A stretch of DNA of 64,000 nucleotides from Fimbriimonadaceae bacterium (GCA_020850355.1 JADZEX010000020.1:1-64000), one strand, 5' to 3'; counted from the stretch's first letter, positions 7,580 to 17,028 are shown. The notes: generated from the sequence alone by a model not told the origin. Program-made: numbers and translations.

Positions 7580-10500
7580 TCAGGCGGCCGGTCCGGGCGG
7601 CTCCGGCTGGTCGGCGGTAAGCACCTCGCGGACCTTTTCGAGCAGCCGTTTCGGCCCGTAGGGCTTCTGCAGGAAACCGGCCACGGCGAGTCCTTCGAAG
7701 CGCTGCAGGGCCTCGGATTCGTGGTGTCCGCTGGACAGCACGACCGGCACGTCGGCCCGGATCGCCCGCAGTTGGCGGCAGGCCTCGGCGCCGTCCAGCC
7801 GGGGCATCGTCATGTCCATTACGACCAGGTCGATCTCGGCCTGCCGCTCGGCGAACAGCCGCACGCCTTCGACGCCGTCGACCGCCAGCAGCACGCGGTA
7901 GCCGAACTGCTCCAGGCTGCGGCTGACCACGCTGCGGACCGCTTCTTCGTCGTCCACCACCAGGATTGTGGCGTTGCCACCGCAGGCCGCCGCGGCCAGC
8001 TCTTGGCTGGGCGGCTCGACCGTCGGCGCGGCGCCGGCTGGCAGCAAGACCCGGAAGGTCGTCCCGTGGTCGGGCCGGCTGTGGACGCTGATGGCCCCGC
8101 GGTGGCCGCGGACGATGCCGAGCACCGCCGCCAGGCCCAGCCCGCGGCCGGTGAACTTGGTGGTGAAGAACGGCTCGAAGATCCGCTCGCGGGTCTCCTC
8201 ATCCATCCCGCTGCCGGTGTCGCTGACCTCGACGAAGACGTAGCGGCCCTCCGGCAGTTCGTCGTGCAGGTACGCTTCGCGCAGCACCGGCTGGTCGGCC
8301 CAGACGACCCCGGTCCGGATGCTGATCACCCCGGGCTGGTCACCCAGCGCGTCGGAGGCGTTGGTGATCAGGTTCATCACCACCTGCCGCATCTGGGTCG
8401 CATCGGCCTCGACCGCGGGCAGGTCGGCGCCAAACTCGTAGCGCAAGACCGCCTTCTTCGAGATGCTGACCTCCAACAGGTGCGCCATCTCACGGACCAG
8501 CGTCGCCAGGTTCAGCGGCCGCACCTCGAAGTGGCCGCGGCCGGAGTAGGCCAGCATCTGCCGCGTCAGCTCGGCGGCCCGTTGCGAGGCCAGCTCGATC
8601 TGCTCGACGCTGGGCCGCGCCGGCGACTCCGGCGGCAGCTCCATCAGCGCCAGACCGGCGTTGCCGAGCATCCCCATCAGCAGGTTGTTGAAGTCGTGGG
8701 CAATACCGCCCGCCAGGACCCCCAGGCTTTCCAGCTTCTGGGCGTGCTGCACCTGCAGTTGCAGGATGTGCTGCTCCGCCTCGGCGCGCTTGCGTTCACT
8801 GACGTCGCGGACCACCACGACCGCGCCGGGTTCGTGCCCGGCGACCGCCGCCAACGGGGTCAAGGCCCACTCGACGGCCACCTCACGCCCGTCGGGCAGC
8901 CGCAGCATGGCTTCGCCGAGACGGGTGTTGTCGTCGCCGCCGAGCTGCTCGTCGAGCTGGCTGCCGGGTAGCAGGGCGGCCAGCGTCAACGCCTCCTGGG
9001 CCGGCTCGGCCCAACCCAGCAGCTCCTCGGCCGCGCGGTTCCAGTAGGTCACCCGCCCGGCCGCGTCGGTCGCTACCACGGCGTCGCTGACCTGCTCCAA
9101 GAGCTGCGCCTGGAAGCGTACCCGGCCTTCGGCCAGCCGGCGGTCGTGGGCCTCCAGGGCGAGGGCCAGGAGGTCGGCCAGCGAAGCTGCGAACTGCTGC
9201 TCGTCGACCGACCACCGCCGCGGCTGGAGGCTCTCGCAGCTCAGCAGCGCGGTCACCCGACCGGCGCTGCGGACCGGCGCCAGCAGCACCGCCGCGACGC
9301 GCTCCTGGTGCAGCTCGGGTCCGAGTTCGGCGAGTCGGGGGTCGCCGGCCAACTGGTCGACCGCCAGGGCCCGGCTGCCTTCGAGCACTTCCCGCAGCAG
9401 CGGACAGCGCTGCAGCGCCAACAGCCGGCCGGGTCCGCCGACGCCCTGAGCATCGCCGCGGAGGCCTGGGCCCAGGTCGTAGCCCTCTTCAAGGCGCCAG
9501 ACCACCACGCAGTCGACCGCCAGAGTCTCCAGCGCCACGCTGACGGCCCGTTCCAGGGCGGTGCTCACCCGGCCGCTCTGCAAGGCGGTGTCGTGGGCCA
9601 GCGCGACCAGCGCCCGGGTCTGCCGCGAGGCCCGTTGTTCCAGCGCCAGCCGCTGCTGCAGGTTGTCGATCTCGGCCTCGAACTCGGCGCGCTCCTCGAC
9701 CCAGGGATCCACGCTGACCGTCAGGGCGACCTCGGCCGGCTGCTCCGAGAGCACGAGATCACGGTTGATGGCAAGCACCTGGAAGCGGTACTCGCCAACC
9801 GGCAGGCGCTCGTAACGGACCGTCGCCTCCCAGGTCTCCTGCCACTCTTCCTGATAGCCGAGCAGGCGGTAGCTGTAGCGCATCCGCCGGGTCCCCAGGC
9901 TGAGGCTGCGGAAGGTGAAGGTGACCAGCGTTGCCGCCGAGCGGGGCACGGTAACGGCCAACGGGTCGCGGTAGACCTGGTCGGCGGTCATCTCCCGAAC
10001 CGCGATGCGCGGTGGCCGGCGGGCCGTCGGGCGGTAACGCACGACGCCGTGGAAGGTGCCCACCACCAGGCTGCCGCTGGCTTCCGGCAGCAAAGCAGTG
10101 ATCGAGTTGCCGGGCAGACCATCCTCGGTGGTCAGGACCTGCAGGTGGCCGTGGTGCCAGCGATAGGCACCGCACTTGGTGCCGAACCAGAGGCTGCCGT
10201 CGGCGGCGCGGGCGGCCACCTGGTTGTCGAGGGTCAGAAAGCCGGCGTCCTTGCCCAGCACCTCGAAGCGCTCGCCCTGCCAGCGACAGACGCCCTGCCG
10301 GGTGCCGGCCCAGACGGTGCCTGCCTCGTCCTGGCCGACTGACTGCACGGCGTCCGAGGGCAGACCGTCGTCGAGTTGGTAGTGGCGCACCTGGCGGCCG
10401 TCGTACGAGACCAGGCCACCGCCCGAGAAGCCGGCCGCCCACAACGCGCCGTCCTGGCTTTCGAAGATCCGGAAGACGACTCGCAGCGGCAAGTCGACGA

Positions 10501-11800
10501 CCTCGAAGTGCTCGGCCACCAGGTGGCAGAGACAGCCGGGTTGAGCGCTCCCGACCCACAGCTCGCCGGCCGCGGTCTCGCACAGCCCGGCGGCGAAGTT
10601 GCTCGGCAGGCCGTCGGCGGTGGTGTACTGCCGCGGCTGGCCAGGCAGCCCGTCGCCCGCGCTCAGATCGAGGCAGTAAACACCCTCGCCCCAGGTCGCC
10701 ACCCAGAGCCGGTTGGCGCGGTCGACCAGCAGCCCGAACAGCCGACCATCGAACCGCCGCCGCTCCAGGACGCCGCGGTCCCAGCAGCACAGTTCGTCGC
10801 CCGAGGCGAACCAAAGCCGGCCCTGCTGATCGGCGCAGAGGCTCTCGGTGACCGGCTCGTCGCAAATCGGCTCGATGGTCTCGCCGTGCCAGCAGGTCAG
10901 GCCCGACATGCCGTCGCCGATCCAGAGGTGCCCTTCGCTGTCTTCGGCCAGCGAGGTGACGTGCTCGCCCAGCAGGCCGTCGCGGATGCCATAGCCGGTG
11001 ATCCGGTCGCCGTCCCAGCAGTACAGTCCCTGTCCAACGGAGCCGAACCAGACGCGGCCGTCGCGAGCCGGCTGAATCGCGCGGAAGTTGACGACGCTGG
11101 CGCCCTCGCCAACGGGCACCTGGTGGACCGTGCCGTGTTCGAGATAGGCCAGGCCGGTGAGCGTGCCGACCCACAGGCGCCCGGCCGGGTCGCCGGCGAT
11201 CGACAGCACGTGGTTTCCCGGCAGGCCCTCGCGGTGGGTCCAGGTGCGCAGGTCGCCGTCCTGCCAGCAGCACAGCCCGCGGGTGGTCGCCAGCCAGAGC
11301 CGGCCCGCGGCGTCGGGGTGGATCTGGCGCACATCGCTGGCGGGCAGGCCGTCGTCGGCGGTTAGCACGCGCCAGCGTTGGCCGTCCCAACAGGCCAGCC
11401 CGCGCCGGGTGGCGACCCACCACCAGCCCCGCGGACAGCGCGCGATGTGCTCGATCTCAGCGGATGGCAGGCCCTCGGCCAGGCCGATGTTGCGGAACTG
11501 GCGACCATCGAAGATTGAGAGCCCCTCGCGGGTGCCGACCCAGATCTCGCCCGGCCCGGCGCAGAGGGCCATGACCTCGTTGCCGACCAGGCCGTCGACC
11601 GTGGTCCAGGTCTCGAAACGGCAGCCGTCGTAACGGCTGAGCCCGGCGCGGGTGCCCAACCAGAGGTACCCAGCGGCGTCCTCGGCGAGGCTCCAGACCC
11701 CGGCCGGCAGCCCGTCGGTGGCGTCATAGGTCCGCCAAGTGCCCCGCAGTTCGGCCTGCAGGTCACTGCGCGGGCGTATCAACCGGGTCACTACCGCCAT
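7580..11800 (-). CDS. Hybrid histidine kinase with beta-propeller, Y_Y_Y, GAF, PAS and receiver domains
   Basis: This 1406-residue one-protein phosphorelay has these domains in order. Residues about 20-620 are two-component-regulator propeller repeats (recurrent 'DGLP...V..L..D..G.LW.GT..GL..Y' blades). About 635-700 is a Y_Y_Y beta-sandwich (RYSYRLLGYQEEW), followed by a coiled coil at 705-740. GAF is about 740-885 and PAS about 900-1020. HisKA has the phospho-His in GGIAHDFNNLL (about 1033). The HATPase has NLITNASDAL and GLGLAAVLGIVRGH, and the receiver (about 1277-1395) has phospho-Asp in VVMDMTMP. Propeller-Y_Y_Y kinases of the Bacteroidota HTCS type sense oligosaccharides in the periplasm. 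Here there is no signal peptide and no transmembrane helix before or after Y_Y_Y, so the sensor looks cytoplasmic. It carries no DNA-binding output. It diverges from the plus-strand clock locus. Confidence 0.93.
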   Translation of the reverse strand: MAVVTRLIRPRSDLQAELRGTWRTYDATDGLPAGVWSLAEDAAGYLWLGTRAGLSRYDGCRFETWTTVDGLVGNEVMALCAGPGEIWVGTREGLSIFDGRQFRNIGLAEGLPSAEIEHIARCPRGWWWVATRRGLACWDGQRWRVLTADDGLPASDVRQIHPDAAGRLWLATTRGLCCWQDGDLRTWTHREGLPGNHVLSIAGDPAGRLWVGTLTGLAYLEHGTVHQVPVGEGASVVNFRAIQPARDGRVWFGSVGQGLYCWDGDRITGYGIRDGLLGEHVTSLAEDSEGHLWIGDGMSGLTCWHGETIEPICDEPVTESLCADQQGRLWFASGDELCCWDRGVLERRRFDGRLFGLLVDRANRLWVATWGEGVYCLDLSAGDGLPGQPRQYTTADGLPSNFAAGLCETAAGELWVGSAQPGCLCHLVAEHFEVVDLPLRVVFRIFESQDGALWAAGFSGGGLVSYDGRQVRHYQLDDGLPSDAVQSVGQDEAGTVWAGTRQGVCRWQGERFEVLGKDAGFLTLDNQVAARAADGSLWFGTKCGAYRWHHGHLQVLTTEDGLPGNSITALLPEASGSLVVGTFHGVVRYRPTARRPPRIAVREMTADQVYRDPLAVTVPRSAATLVTFTFRSLSLGTRRMRYSYRLLGYQEEWQETWEATVRYERLPVGEYRFQVLAINRDLVLSEQPAEVALTVSVDPWVEERAEFEAEIDNLQQRLALEQRASRQTRALVALAHDTALQSGRVSTALERAVSVALETLAVDCVVVWRLEEGYDLGPGLRGDAQGVGGPGRLLALQRCPLLREVLEGSRALAVDQLAGDPRLAELGPELHQERVAAVLLAPVRSAGRVTALLSCESLQPRRWSVDEQQFAASLADLLALALEAHDRRLAEGRVRFQAQLLEQVSDAVVATDAAGRVTYWNRAAEELLGWAEPAQEALTLAALLPGSQLDEQLGGDDNTRLGEAMLRLPDGREVAVEWALTPLAAVAGHEPGAVVVVRDVSERKRAEAEQHILQLQVQHAQKLESLGVLAGGIAHDFNNLLMGMLGNAGLALMELPPESPARPSVEQIELASQRAAELTRQMLAYSGRGHFEVRPLNLATLVREMAHLLEVSISKKAVLRYEFGADLPAVEADATQMRQVVMNLITNASDALGDQPGVISIRTGVVWADQPVLREAYLHDELPEGRYVFVEVSDTGSGMDEETRERIFEPFFTTKFTGRGLGLAAVLGIVRGHRGAISVHSRPDHGTTFRVLLPAGAAPTVEPPSQELAAAACGGNATILVVDDEEAVRSVVSRSLEQFGYRVLLAVDGVEGVRLFAERQAEIDLVVMDMTMPRLDGAEACRQLRAIRADVPVVLSSGHHESEALQRFEGLAVAGFLQKPYGPKRLLEKVREVLTADQPEPPGPAA

Positions 11801-11945
11801 CGTCGGCGAATCCTCCGCCCGGCCGACGGGCCCTCGCCCGCTGCCGTCCAGCCACCAGATTCATGTCGCAGGAGCCAGCCGTGACGTCGCGAAGGGTAGC
11901 GCTGCTGCGGCGCCTGCTCAAGAGGTTACTGCAAAGTCGCGACCA

Positions 11946-13874
11946 ATGCACAAGGTTCTTTCGGCCACTCGAGGCGGCCTCCTGCTGTGGATCGGCGTCC
12001 TGACGACGCCGGTCCTCGGCCGCCTGGCCGGCGACACCTCGTTCGAGGTTGGCGGGGCAGGCTTGTTGCTGCACAGCGGCAGCGCCCTGCCGCAGCCGCA
12101 GTTGGCGAGCGTGGCCTTCGGCGGGGCCGACGGCCGGTGGGCCGCCCGGCTAGCCGCCCGGGGTGCCGACGGGCCGGCCCTGGAGGTGCCGTGGACCGCG
12201 GTCGCCGGGCACTTCCCGCAGACGCTCTCAGCCTGGCTTCGCAGCGATCCAGCCGGGGTCCGGGCAGTGCTCACCGCGCATGGCCCCAGCGGGCTGCTGA
12301 CGCGCCAGGAGTTCACCCTGAGTCGCGACTGGCGGCGCTACACCTGTCCGGCGCCGGCCGGTCCGGCTTGGCTCTGGTGGCGCATCGCGGCTGGCTCGGA
12401 GAGCGGCACCCTCTGGGTCGACGGCCTGCGCCTGGACGCCGGCGAGGCGACCGACTACGAGGCCACCGCCGCCCTCGGCGTGGTGCCGCCCGGGCGGCGG
12501 CTGCGGCGCGCCGGGGAGGGCTGCCGCTGCGACCTGTTGCTGCGGGTGCCGGGTGGACGGGCCCAACAGCTCGTCCGCTGGCGGCTCGAAGATGCCGCCG
12601 GACACCTCGCACTGCGCGGTGAGGCGACGGTCGACGTACCGGCCAGCGGGCGCCTGCAGTGGCCTGTGACGCTGCCCGCCCTGCGGCCCGGCGCCTGGCG
12701 GCTGGTGGCCACGGCGCCCGGCCCCGGCCCGCCGCTGACCGCGCAGACGACTTTCGTCACGGTGGCGCCCGACCTGGCCCCGCCGGTGCCCTGGCTGGGC
12801 TTTCGCGAGGCCGCCGGCAAGGCCGGCCTGGAAGCCCTGCGGAGCGTCGGCGCCGGGCTGCACGAGACGGTCTGGGACAGCTCGCAGGCGCCCTCGCCGG
12901 CGCTGCTGCTGCGCCTCGCCGACGAACGCCGGCAGGGCCTGACGTCCTTGGCCCGCCTCGGTGCGGCGGCCAGTTGGCCGGAGCTGGCCGCGGCCTGGCA
13001 GGCCGCCCGCCTGCGCAGTGGCGACCGCCTGCGGGTCTGGCTGGGGCCGCCCACCGAGACGCTCCCACCACCCGGCCTGCCGCCTGAGACGGCGCCGACC
13101 CTGTGGTGGCCAGCGGTGTCGACAGCCCAGTCGCTGGCCGAGTTGCAGGCGCACCTGGCGCCGTGGCCGGCAACCGCGCCGGCCCGCCTGCGGCTGGCGC
13201 CGGGCCCTCCCGAGGCCGGGGCGTTGCCCGCGCTGGCACAGCAGCCGGCTACGCGGCCCTGGCTGGTCGAGGTGCCGGCCACGCCGGCCGAGTGCTGGGA
13301 CACCAACTGGCCACTCGGCCCCACCGCCGCCACCACGGCCGTCGTGACCGCGCGGACTCAGGCCGCCTGGGCGGTGCGCGCGGTGCTCTTGGCGCGGGCC
13401 CTCGGTGGGAACGCGCTGCTGGCGGCAGCGCCGGCCGCCGACCGGCCCGCCGCGCTGCGCGTCGCGGCCAGCGGTCACGGTGAGCTGTTTGGCCCTGACG
13501 GCGCCCCGCAGCCCGCCGTGGCGGCGCTCGAACAGGCCGTCGAGCAGCTCCGCGGCCGCGCCTCGCTGCACCTCTTGCGGCTGCCCCACGATGTCTATCT
13601 GCTGCTCGGCAACCGCCCGGCCTGGGCTGCGCTGTGGACCGCCCGGCCAGCCACCCAACGACTCCGACTGCCCGCCGCCGAGGCCTGGCAGGCGACTGAC
13701 CTGTACGGCCGGCGGGTGACCCTCTACGGCGCCCCGCCGCAGGTGCGCGTCGGCTTCGAGCCGCTCTACCTGACCGCCCGTGGAATCGCGCCGGCGGCCT
13801 GGGAGCAGCTCTGGGCGGCGCGCGCCGCGGCGGCTGCGACCGACCCTGAACATCCTACCGCGGCGGTGCCATAG
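11946..13874 (+). CDS. Secreted beta-sandwich-like protein, function unknown
   Basis: This 642-residue protein begins MHKVLSATRGG followed by a hydrophobic core ending TTPVLG, a plausible signal peptide, so the ATG at 11946 is preferred to upstream frames. Residues 27-190 resemble a carbohydrate-binding-module-like beta-sandwich (DTSFEVGGAGLLLH, and later GTLWVDGLRLDAGEATDYE). Residues 190-300 look like an immunoglobulin-like domain. The rest may be a degenerate TIM-barrel, with a late LHLLRLPHDVYLLLGN and a C-terminal beta domain. I recognise no catalytic pair. It may be a glycosidase relative that lost activity or one of an undescribed family. It shares strand and tight spacing with the clock genes, but a role there is not implied. 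Confidence 0.6.
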   Translation: MHKVLSATRGGLLLWIGVLTTPVLGRLAGDTSFEVGGAGLLLHSGSALPQPQLASVAFGGADGRWAARLAARGADGPALEVPWTAVAGHFPQTLSAWLRSDPAGVRAVLTAHGPSGLLTRQEFTLSRDWRRYTCPAPAGPAWLWWRIAAGSESGTLWVDGLRLDAGEATDYEATAALGVVPPGRRLRRAGEGCRCDLLLRVPGGRAQQLVRWRLEDAAGHLALRGEATVDVPASGRLQWPVTLPALRPGAWRLVATAPGPGPPLTAQTTFVTVAPDLAPPVPWLGFREAAGKAGLEALRSVGAGLHETVWDSSQAPSPALLLRLADERRQGLTSLARLGAAASWPELAAAWQAARLRSGDRLRVWLGPPTETLPPPGLPPETAPTLWWPAVSTAQSLAELQAHLAPWPATAPARLRLAPGPPEAGALPALAQQPATRPWLVEVPATPAECWDTNWPLGPTAATTAVVTARTQAAWAVRAVLLARALGGNALLAAAPAADRPAALRVAASGHGELFGPDGAPQPAVAALEQAVEQLRGRASLHLLRLPHDVYLLLGNRPAWAALWTARPATQRLRLPAAEAWQATDLYGRRVTLYGAPPQVRVGFEPLYLTARGIAPAAWEQLWAARAAAAATDPEHPTAAVP

Positions 13875-13917
13875 TTCCTACTTCGTGGGGACTGCGGCGC
13901 CCGCCAGTGGCGCCGCG

Positions 13918-15165
13918 GTGTCAGGGGCTCCGGCTGTGTCGCAAACATCCGAGTCGACCGCGGCGTCAGCGATCGGCGCCACCGAATACCAGGCCCGGCT
14001 CGACGCGGTCTTCAGCGTCGCGCGCGACGGGCTGCTGGCGGTCGGCCCGGACGGGTGCATCCTGGACGCCAACCCGGCCGCCGCCGAGGTGCTGGCCTGC
14101 GCCGACCTCGTCGGTCGCGAGTTCGGCCTGCCGTTGGTGGCCACCGAGTTGGTCGAAATCGACCTGCCCCCAAGGGACGAACAGAGCCGTCTGGCGGAGA
14201 TGCGGGTCAGCCCGACGCTCTGGGCCGGCCAGCCAGCCTGGCTCGTGGCGCTCCGCGAGATCACCGCCCAGCGCGAGGCGGAACGGCGTTGGCAGGACGC
14301 CGAGGCCCAGCAGCGGCAGATTCTCGACGCGCTGCAGGTGCATCTGGTGGTGGTCGACCAGCACGGCCGGATCGCCGCGGCCAACCAGGCCTGGCTCAAC
14401 TTCGGCGAGCGCCGGGGCCTGCCGGGCGCCGTCGCGGTCGGACAGACCCACCGCGCCGCGATGGCTCTCCGGACCGGCGGCCACCAGGCCGATGTGGAGG
14501 CCGCCGAACGCGGCCTGCGCGCCGTGCTCGGGGGCCAGGCCGCGCTCTACGAGCAGGTCTACCCGGTGCAGACGCCGACCGGGCCGCGTTGGTACCTGCT
14601 GCGCGCGACGCCCCTGCAGTGGGCCGCCGAGCGCGGCGCGGTGCTGCTGCACCTCGACGTCACGGACCCCCGGCAGGCCGCCATCAGCGCCGCCGAGGAC
14701 CGCCTGCGAGCCGACGTACAGACGGCCCTGGCGCGGCGCGAGGCGCACCTCGAGCGACTCAGCCGGACCGTCCCGGCGCCCACCACGGCGGCCTCCTTCG
14801 GGCAGGGCCCCCTGCGCGAGGAGTTGCCCGAGGTCTGGGCCGTGCTGGCGCGGACTTTCCGCGAGGTGCTGCTGGAAGCGGTCGAGGACCGCGCCTTCCG
14901 CACTGCTGGCGACCGCAGCCCGCTGCTACGCCACCTCTCCGAGGAACTCGGCACCTTACGCGGCGGCCCGCGTGACGTCATCGATCTGTACTTACAGGCG
15001 CTGCGGACGTTCGCGGAGCGCTCGCCAGACGTGCGACGCGAGGTGGCTGCCGAAGAGGGCCGCATGTTGGCGCTGGAGTTGATGGGCTACCTGGTGACAT
15101 ATTACCGCCGCCATGCCACCGCCGGGGCTGCCGGGCCGGAGCTGGACGAGCGGGCTGAAGGGTAG
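13918..15165 (+). CDS. PAS-PAS protein with C-terminal KaiA/RsbU-like helical domain
   Basis: The protein has about 415 residues. PAS1 (about 17-130) begins YQARLDAVFSVARDGLLAV and ends LVALREITAQRE. PAS2 (about 137-250) has VVVDQHGRIAAANQAW and RWYLLRATPL. A short coiled coil follows, then a helical domain of about 100 residues from REELPEVWAVLARTFREV. That domain contains RDVIDLYLQALRTFAERS and ends LALELMGYLVTYYRRH. The last two helices closely resemble, from memory, the C-terminal domain of cyanobacterial KaiA and the N-terminal domain of RsbU, which share a fold. There is no kinase domain. The gene lies nine bases before kaiB and then kaiC, so a KaiC-regulating role is a reasonable inference. 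The start is uncertain among GTG 13885, 13918 and 13936; none has a strong ribosome-binding site. Confidence 0.75.
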   Translation: MSGAPAVSQTSESTAASAIGATEYQARLDAVFSVARDGLLAVGPDGCILDANPAAAEVLACADLVGREFGLPLVATELVEIDLPPRDEQSRLAEMRVSPTLWAGQPAWLVALREITAQREAERRWQDAEAQQRQILDALQVHLVVVDQHGRIAAANQAWLNFGERRGLPGAVAVGQTHRAAMALRTGGHQADVEAAERGLRAVLGGQAALYEQVYPVQTPTGPRWYLLRATPLQWAAERGAVLLHLDVTDPRQAAISAAEDRLRADVQTALARREAHLERLSRTVPAPTTAASFGQGPLREELPEVWAVLARTFREVLLEAVEDRAFRTAGDRSPLLRHLSEELGTLRGGPRDVIDLYLQALRTFAERSPDVRREVAAEEGRMLALELMGYLVTYYRRHATAGAAGPELDERAEG

Positions 15166-15174
15166 AGTGTAGGG

Positions 15175-15477
15175 ATGATTCGGTGCCGCTTAAAGCTCTA
15201 CATCACGGGGCATAGCCCGCGCTCGGAGCTGGCGCTGCGGAACCTTCGGCAGATCTGCGACCGGGCCTTTGACGGCAACTACGAACTGGAAGTTGTCGAC
15301 GTCCTGGAGCAGCCGCAGCGCGCCGAAGAGGACAAGGTGATCGCCACGCCGACCCTGATCCGCGTCGCCCCGCCGCCGCAACGGCGGATCATCGGCGATC
15401 TCTCCGAACGGGTGATGGTGCTGCGCGGGCTCGGGCTGTGGGACCCGGACCTGGAAGCAACGCAGGGAGACAGGTAG
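15175..15477 (+). CDS. kaiB: Circadian clock protein KaiB
   Basis: This 100-residue thioredoxin-like protein has the canonical KaiB start (RLKLYITGHSPRSELALRNL). It continues with YELEVVDVLEQPQRAEEDKV, the cis-proline segment IATPTLIRVAPPP, and RRIIGDLSERVMVLRGLGL. KaiB changes fold to bind the KaiC CI ring and, in cyanobacteria, sequesters KaiA. The length is normal and the acidic tail of cyanobacterial KaiB is reduced. The gene begins nine bases after the PAS protein stop and is followed without a gap by kaiC. Confidence 0.97.
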   Translation: MIRCRLKLYITGHSPRSELALRNLRQICDRAFDGNYELEVVDVLEQPQRAEEDKVIATPTLIRVAPPPQRRIIGDLSERVMVLRGLGLWDPDLEATQGDR

Positions 15478-17004
15478 ATGGCAGTGCACGATAGCAGCCG
15501 TGAGATTCAGAAGCTCGCCACCGGCATTCCCGGCTTTGACCACCTCGGCAACGGCGGCCTGCCGCTTGGTCGTACGACGCTGGTGGTGGGCACTGCCGGC
15601 AGCGCCAAGACGGTCTTCGCGGCACAGTACCTCGCCGCCGGGATCGCCGAGGACGAGCCGGGGGTCTTCGTCACTTTCGAGGAGCCGCCCGAGGCGATTC
15701 GCAGCAATGTTCGGAGCTTCGGCTGGGACATCGCCCAGTGGGAAGCCGCCGGGCAGTGGGTCTTTGTCGACGTCAGCCGCGGCGGCGGCGAGGAGCCGCT
15801 GGTCTGCGGCAGCTACGACCTCGGGGCGCTGCTCGCCCGGATTGAGGACGCCGTCCGCCGGGCGGGCGCCCGGCGCGTCTCGATGGACTCCCTGGGCGCC
15901 ATCTTCTCGCAGTTCCAGGACACCGCGGTGGTTCGCAGCGAGCTGTTCCGGATTGCCGAAGTGTTGCGCGGGCTGGGCGTCACCGCGGTGCTGACCGCCG
16001 AGCGGACCAACGACTACGGCGAGCTCAGCCGGTTCGGCGTCGAGGAGTTCGTCGCCGACAACGTGGTGGTGCTGCGGAATGTGCTGGAGCAGGACAAGCG
16101 GCGCCGCACGGTCGAAATCCTGAAGTACCGCGGCACCTCGCACCAGAAGGGCGAGTTCCCCTTCACGGTGCTGCCCGGCAACGGGCTGGTGGTGATCCCA
16201 CTGTCGGCGATCGAGCTGCAGCAGCGCTCCTCGAACCTGCGGATCTCCTCGGGCAATGCCGAGCTGGACCGGATGTGCGATGGCGGCTTCTTCCGCGACT
16301 CGGTGGTCCTGGTGAGTGGCGCCACGGGCACCGGTAAGACCCTGATGGCAACCACCTTCCTGGCCGCTGGCGTGGCGGGCGGCGAACGCTGCCTGCTGTT
16401 CGCCTTCGAAGAGAGCCGCGACCAGCTCTTCCGCAACGCCACCGGCTGGGGCATCGACTTCGAGCGGATGGAGGCCGAAGGTCGGCTGAAGGTGATCTGC
16501 GCCTACCCCGAGGTGGCCGGCATGGAAGACCATCTGATCGCCATGAAGGACGCCATCGACACCTGGCAGCCAAGTCGCGTGGCGGTCGACAGCCTCTCGG
16601 CGCTGGAGCGCGTGTCGACCACCAAGGGCTTCCGCGAGTTCGCCATCGGGCTGACCTCGTTCATCAAACACCGCGAGGTGGCCGGGCTGTTCACCGCCAC
16701 CACCCCCACCCTGCTCGGCGGCACGTCGGTCACTGAGGCCCACATCTCGACAATCACCGACTCGATCATTCTGTTGCGCTACGTCGAGGTCTTCGGGGAG
16801 ATGCGCCGCGGGATGACCGTGCTGAAGATGCGCGGTTCGATGCACGACAAGGAGATCCGCGAGTTCGCCATCGACCAGCAGGGGTTGCACATCGGCCGTC
16901 CGTTCCGTAATGTTACCGGTATCCTGGCCGGCAACGTGGCGCTGGTGGCCGACAACGAGGCCGCGCGGCTGAGCCGGCTGTTCGAGGAGGATCTGCCGAG
17001 CTGA
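15478..17004 (+). CDS. kaiC: Circadian clock ATPase/autokinase KaiC
   Basis: This 508-residue protein has two RecA-like domains. CI has Walker A GTAGSAKT (38-45) and the catalytic glutamate pair at 68-69. CII has Walker A GATGTGKT (281-288) and glutamates at 311-312. The CII phosphorylation triad is conserved: T419, S424 and T425 in SVTEAHISTITD align with Synechococcus T426, S431 and T432. The A-loop-like region FRNVTGILAGN and a C-terminal tail, the KaiA-docking elements in cyanobacteria, are also present. Full length is close to the usual 510-520. The ATG directly follows the kaiB stop. It is likely an ATP-driven phospho-switch or timer with KaiB; whether it oscillates cannot be told. Confidence 0.97.
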   Translation: MAVHDSSREIQKLATGIPGFDHLGNGGLPLGRTTLVVGTAGSAKTVFAAQYLAAGIAEDEPGVFVTFEEPPEAIRSNVRSFGWDIAQWEAAGQWVFVDVSRGGGEEPLVCGSYDLGALLARIEDAVRRAGARRVSMDSLGAIFSQFQDTAVVRSELFRIAEVLRGLGVTAVLTAERTNDYGELSRFGVEEFVADNVVVLRNVLEQDKRRRTVEILKYRGTSHQKGEFPFTVLPGNGLVVIPLSAIELQQRSSNLRISSGNAELDRMCDGGFFRDSVVLVSGATGTGKTLMATTFLAAGVAGGERCLLFAFEESRDQLFRNATGWGIDFERMEAEGRLKVICAYPEVAGMEDHLIAMKDAIDTWQPSRVAVDSLSALERVSTTKGFREFAIGLTSFIKHREVAGLFTATTPTLLGGTSVTEAHISTITDSIILLRYVEVFGEMRRGMTVLKMRGSMHDKEIREFAIDQQGLHIGRPFRNVTGILAGNVALVADNEAARLSRLFEEDLPS

Positions 17005-17028
17005 TTCGGCGGCTGCGGAGGTGGGCGG

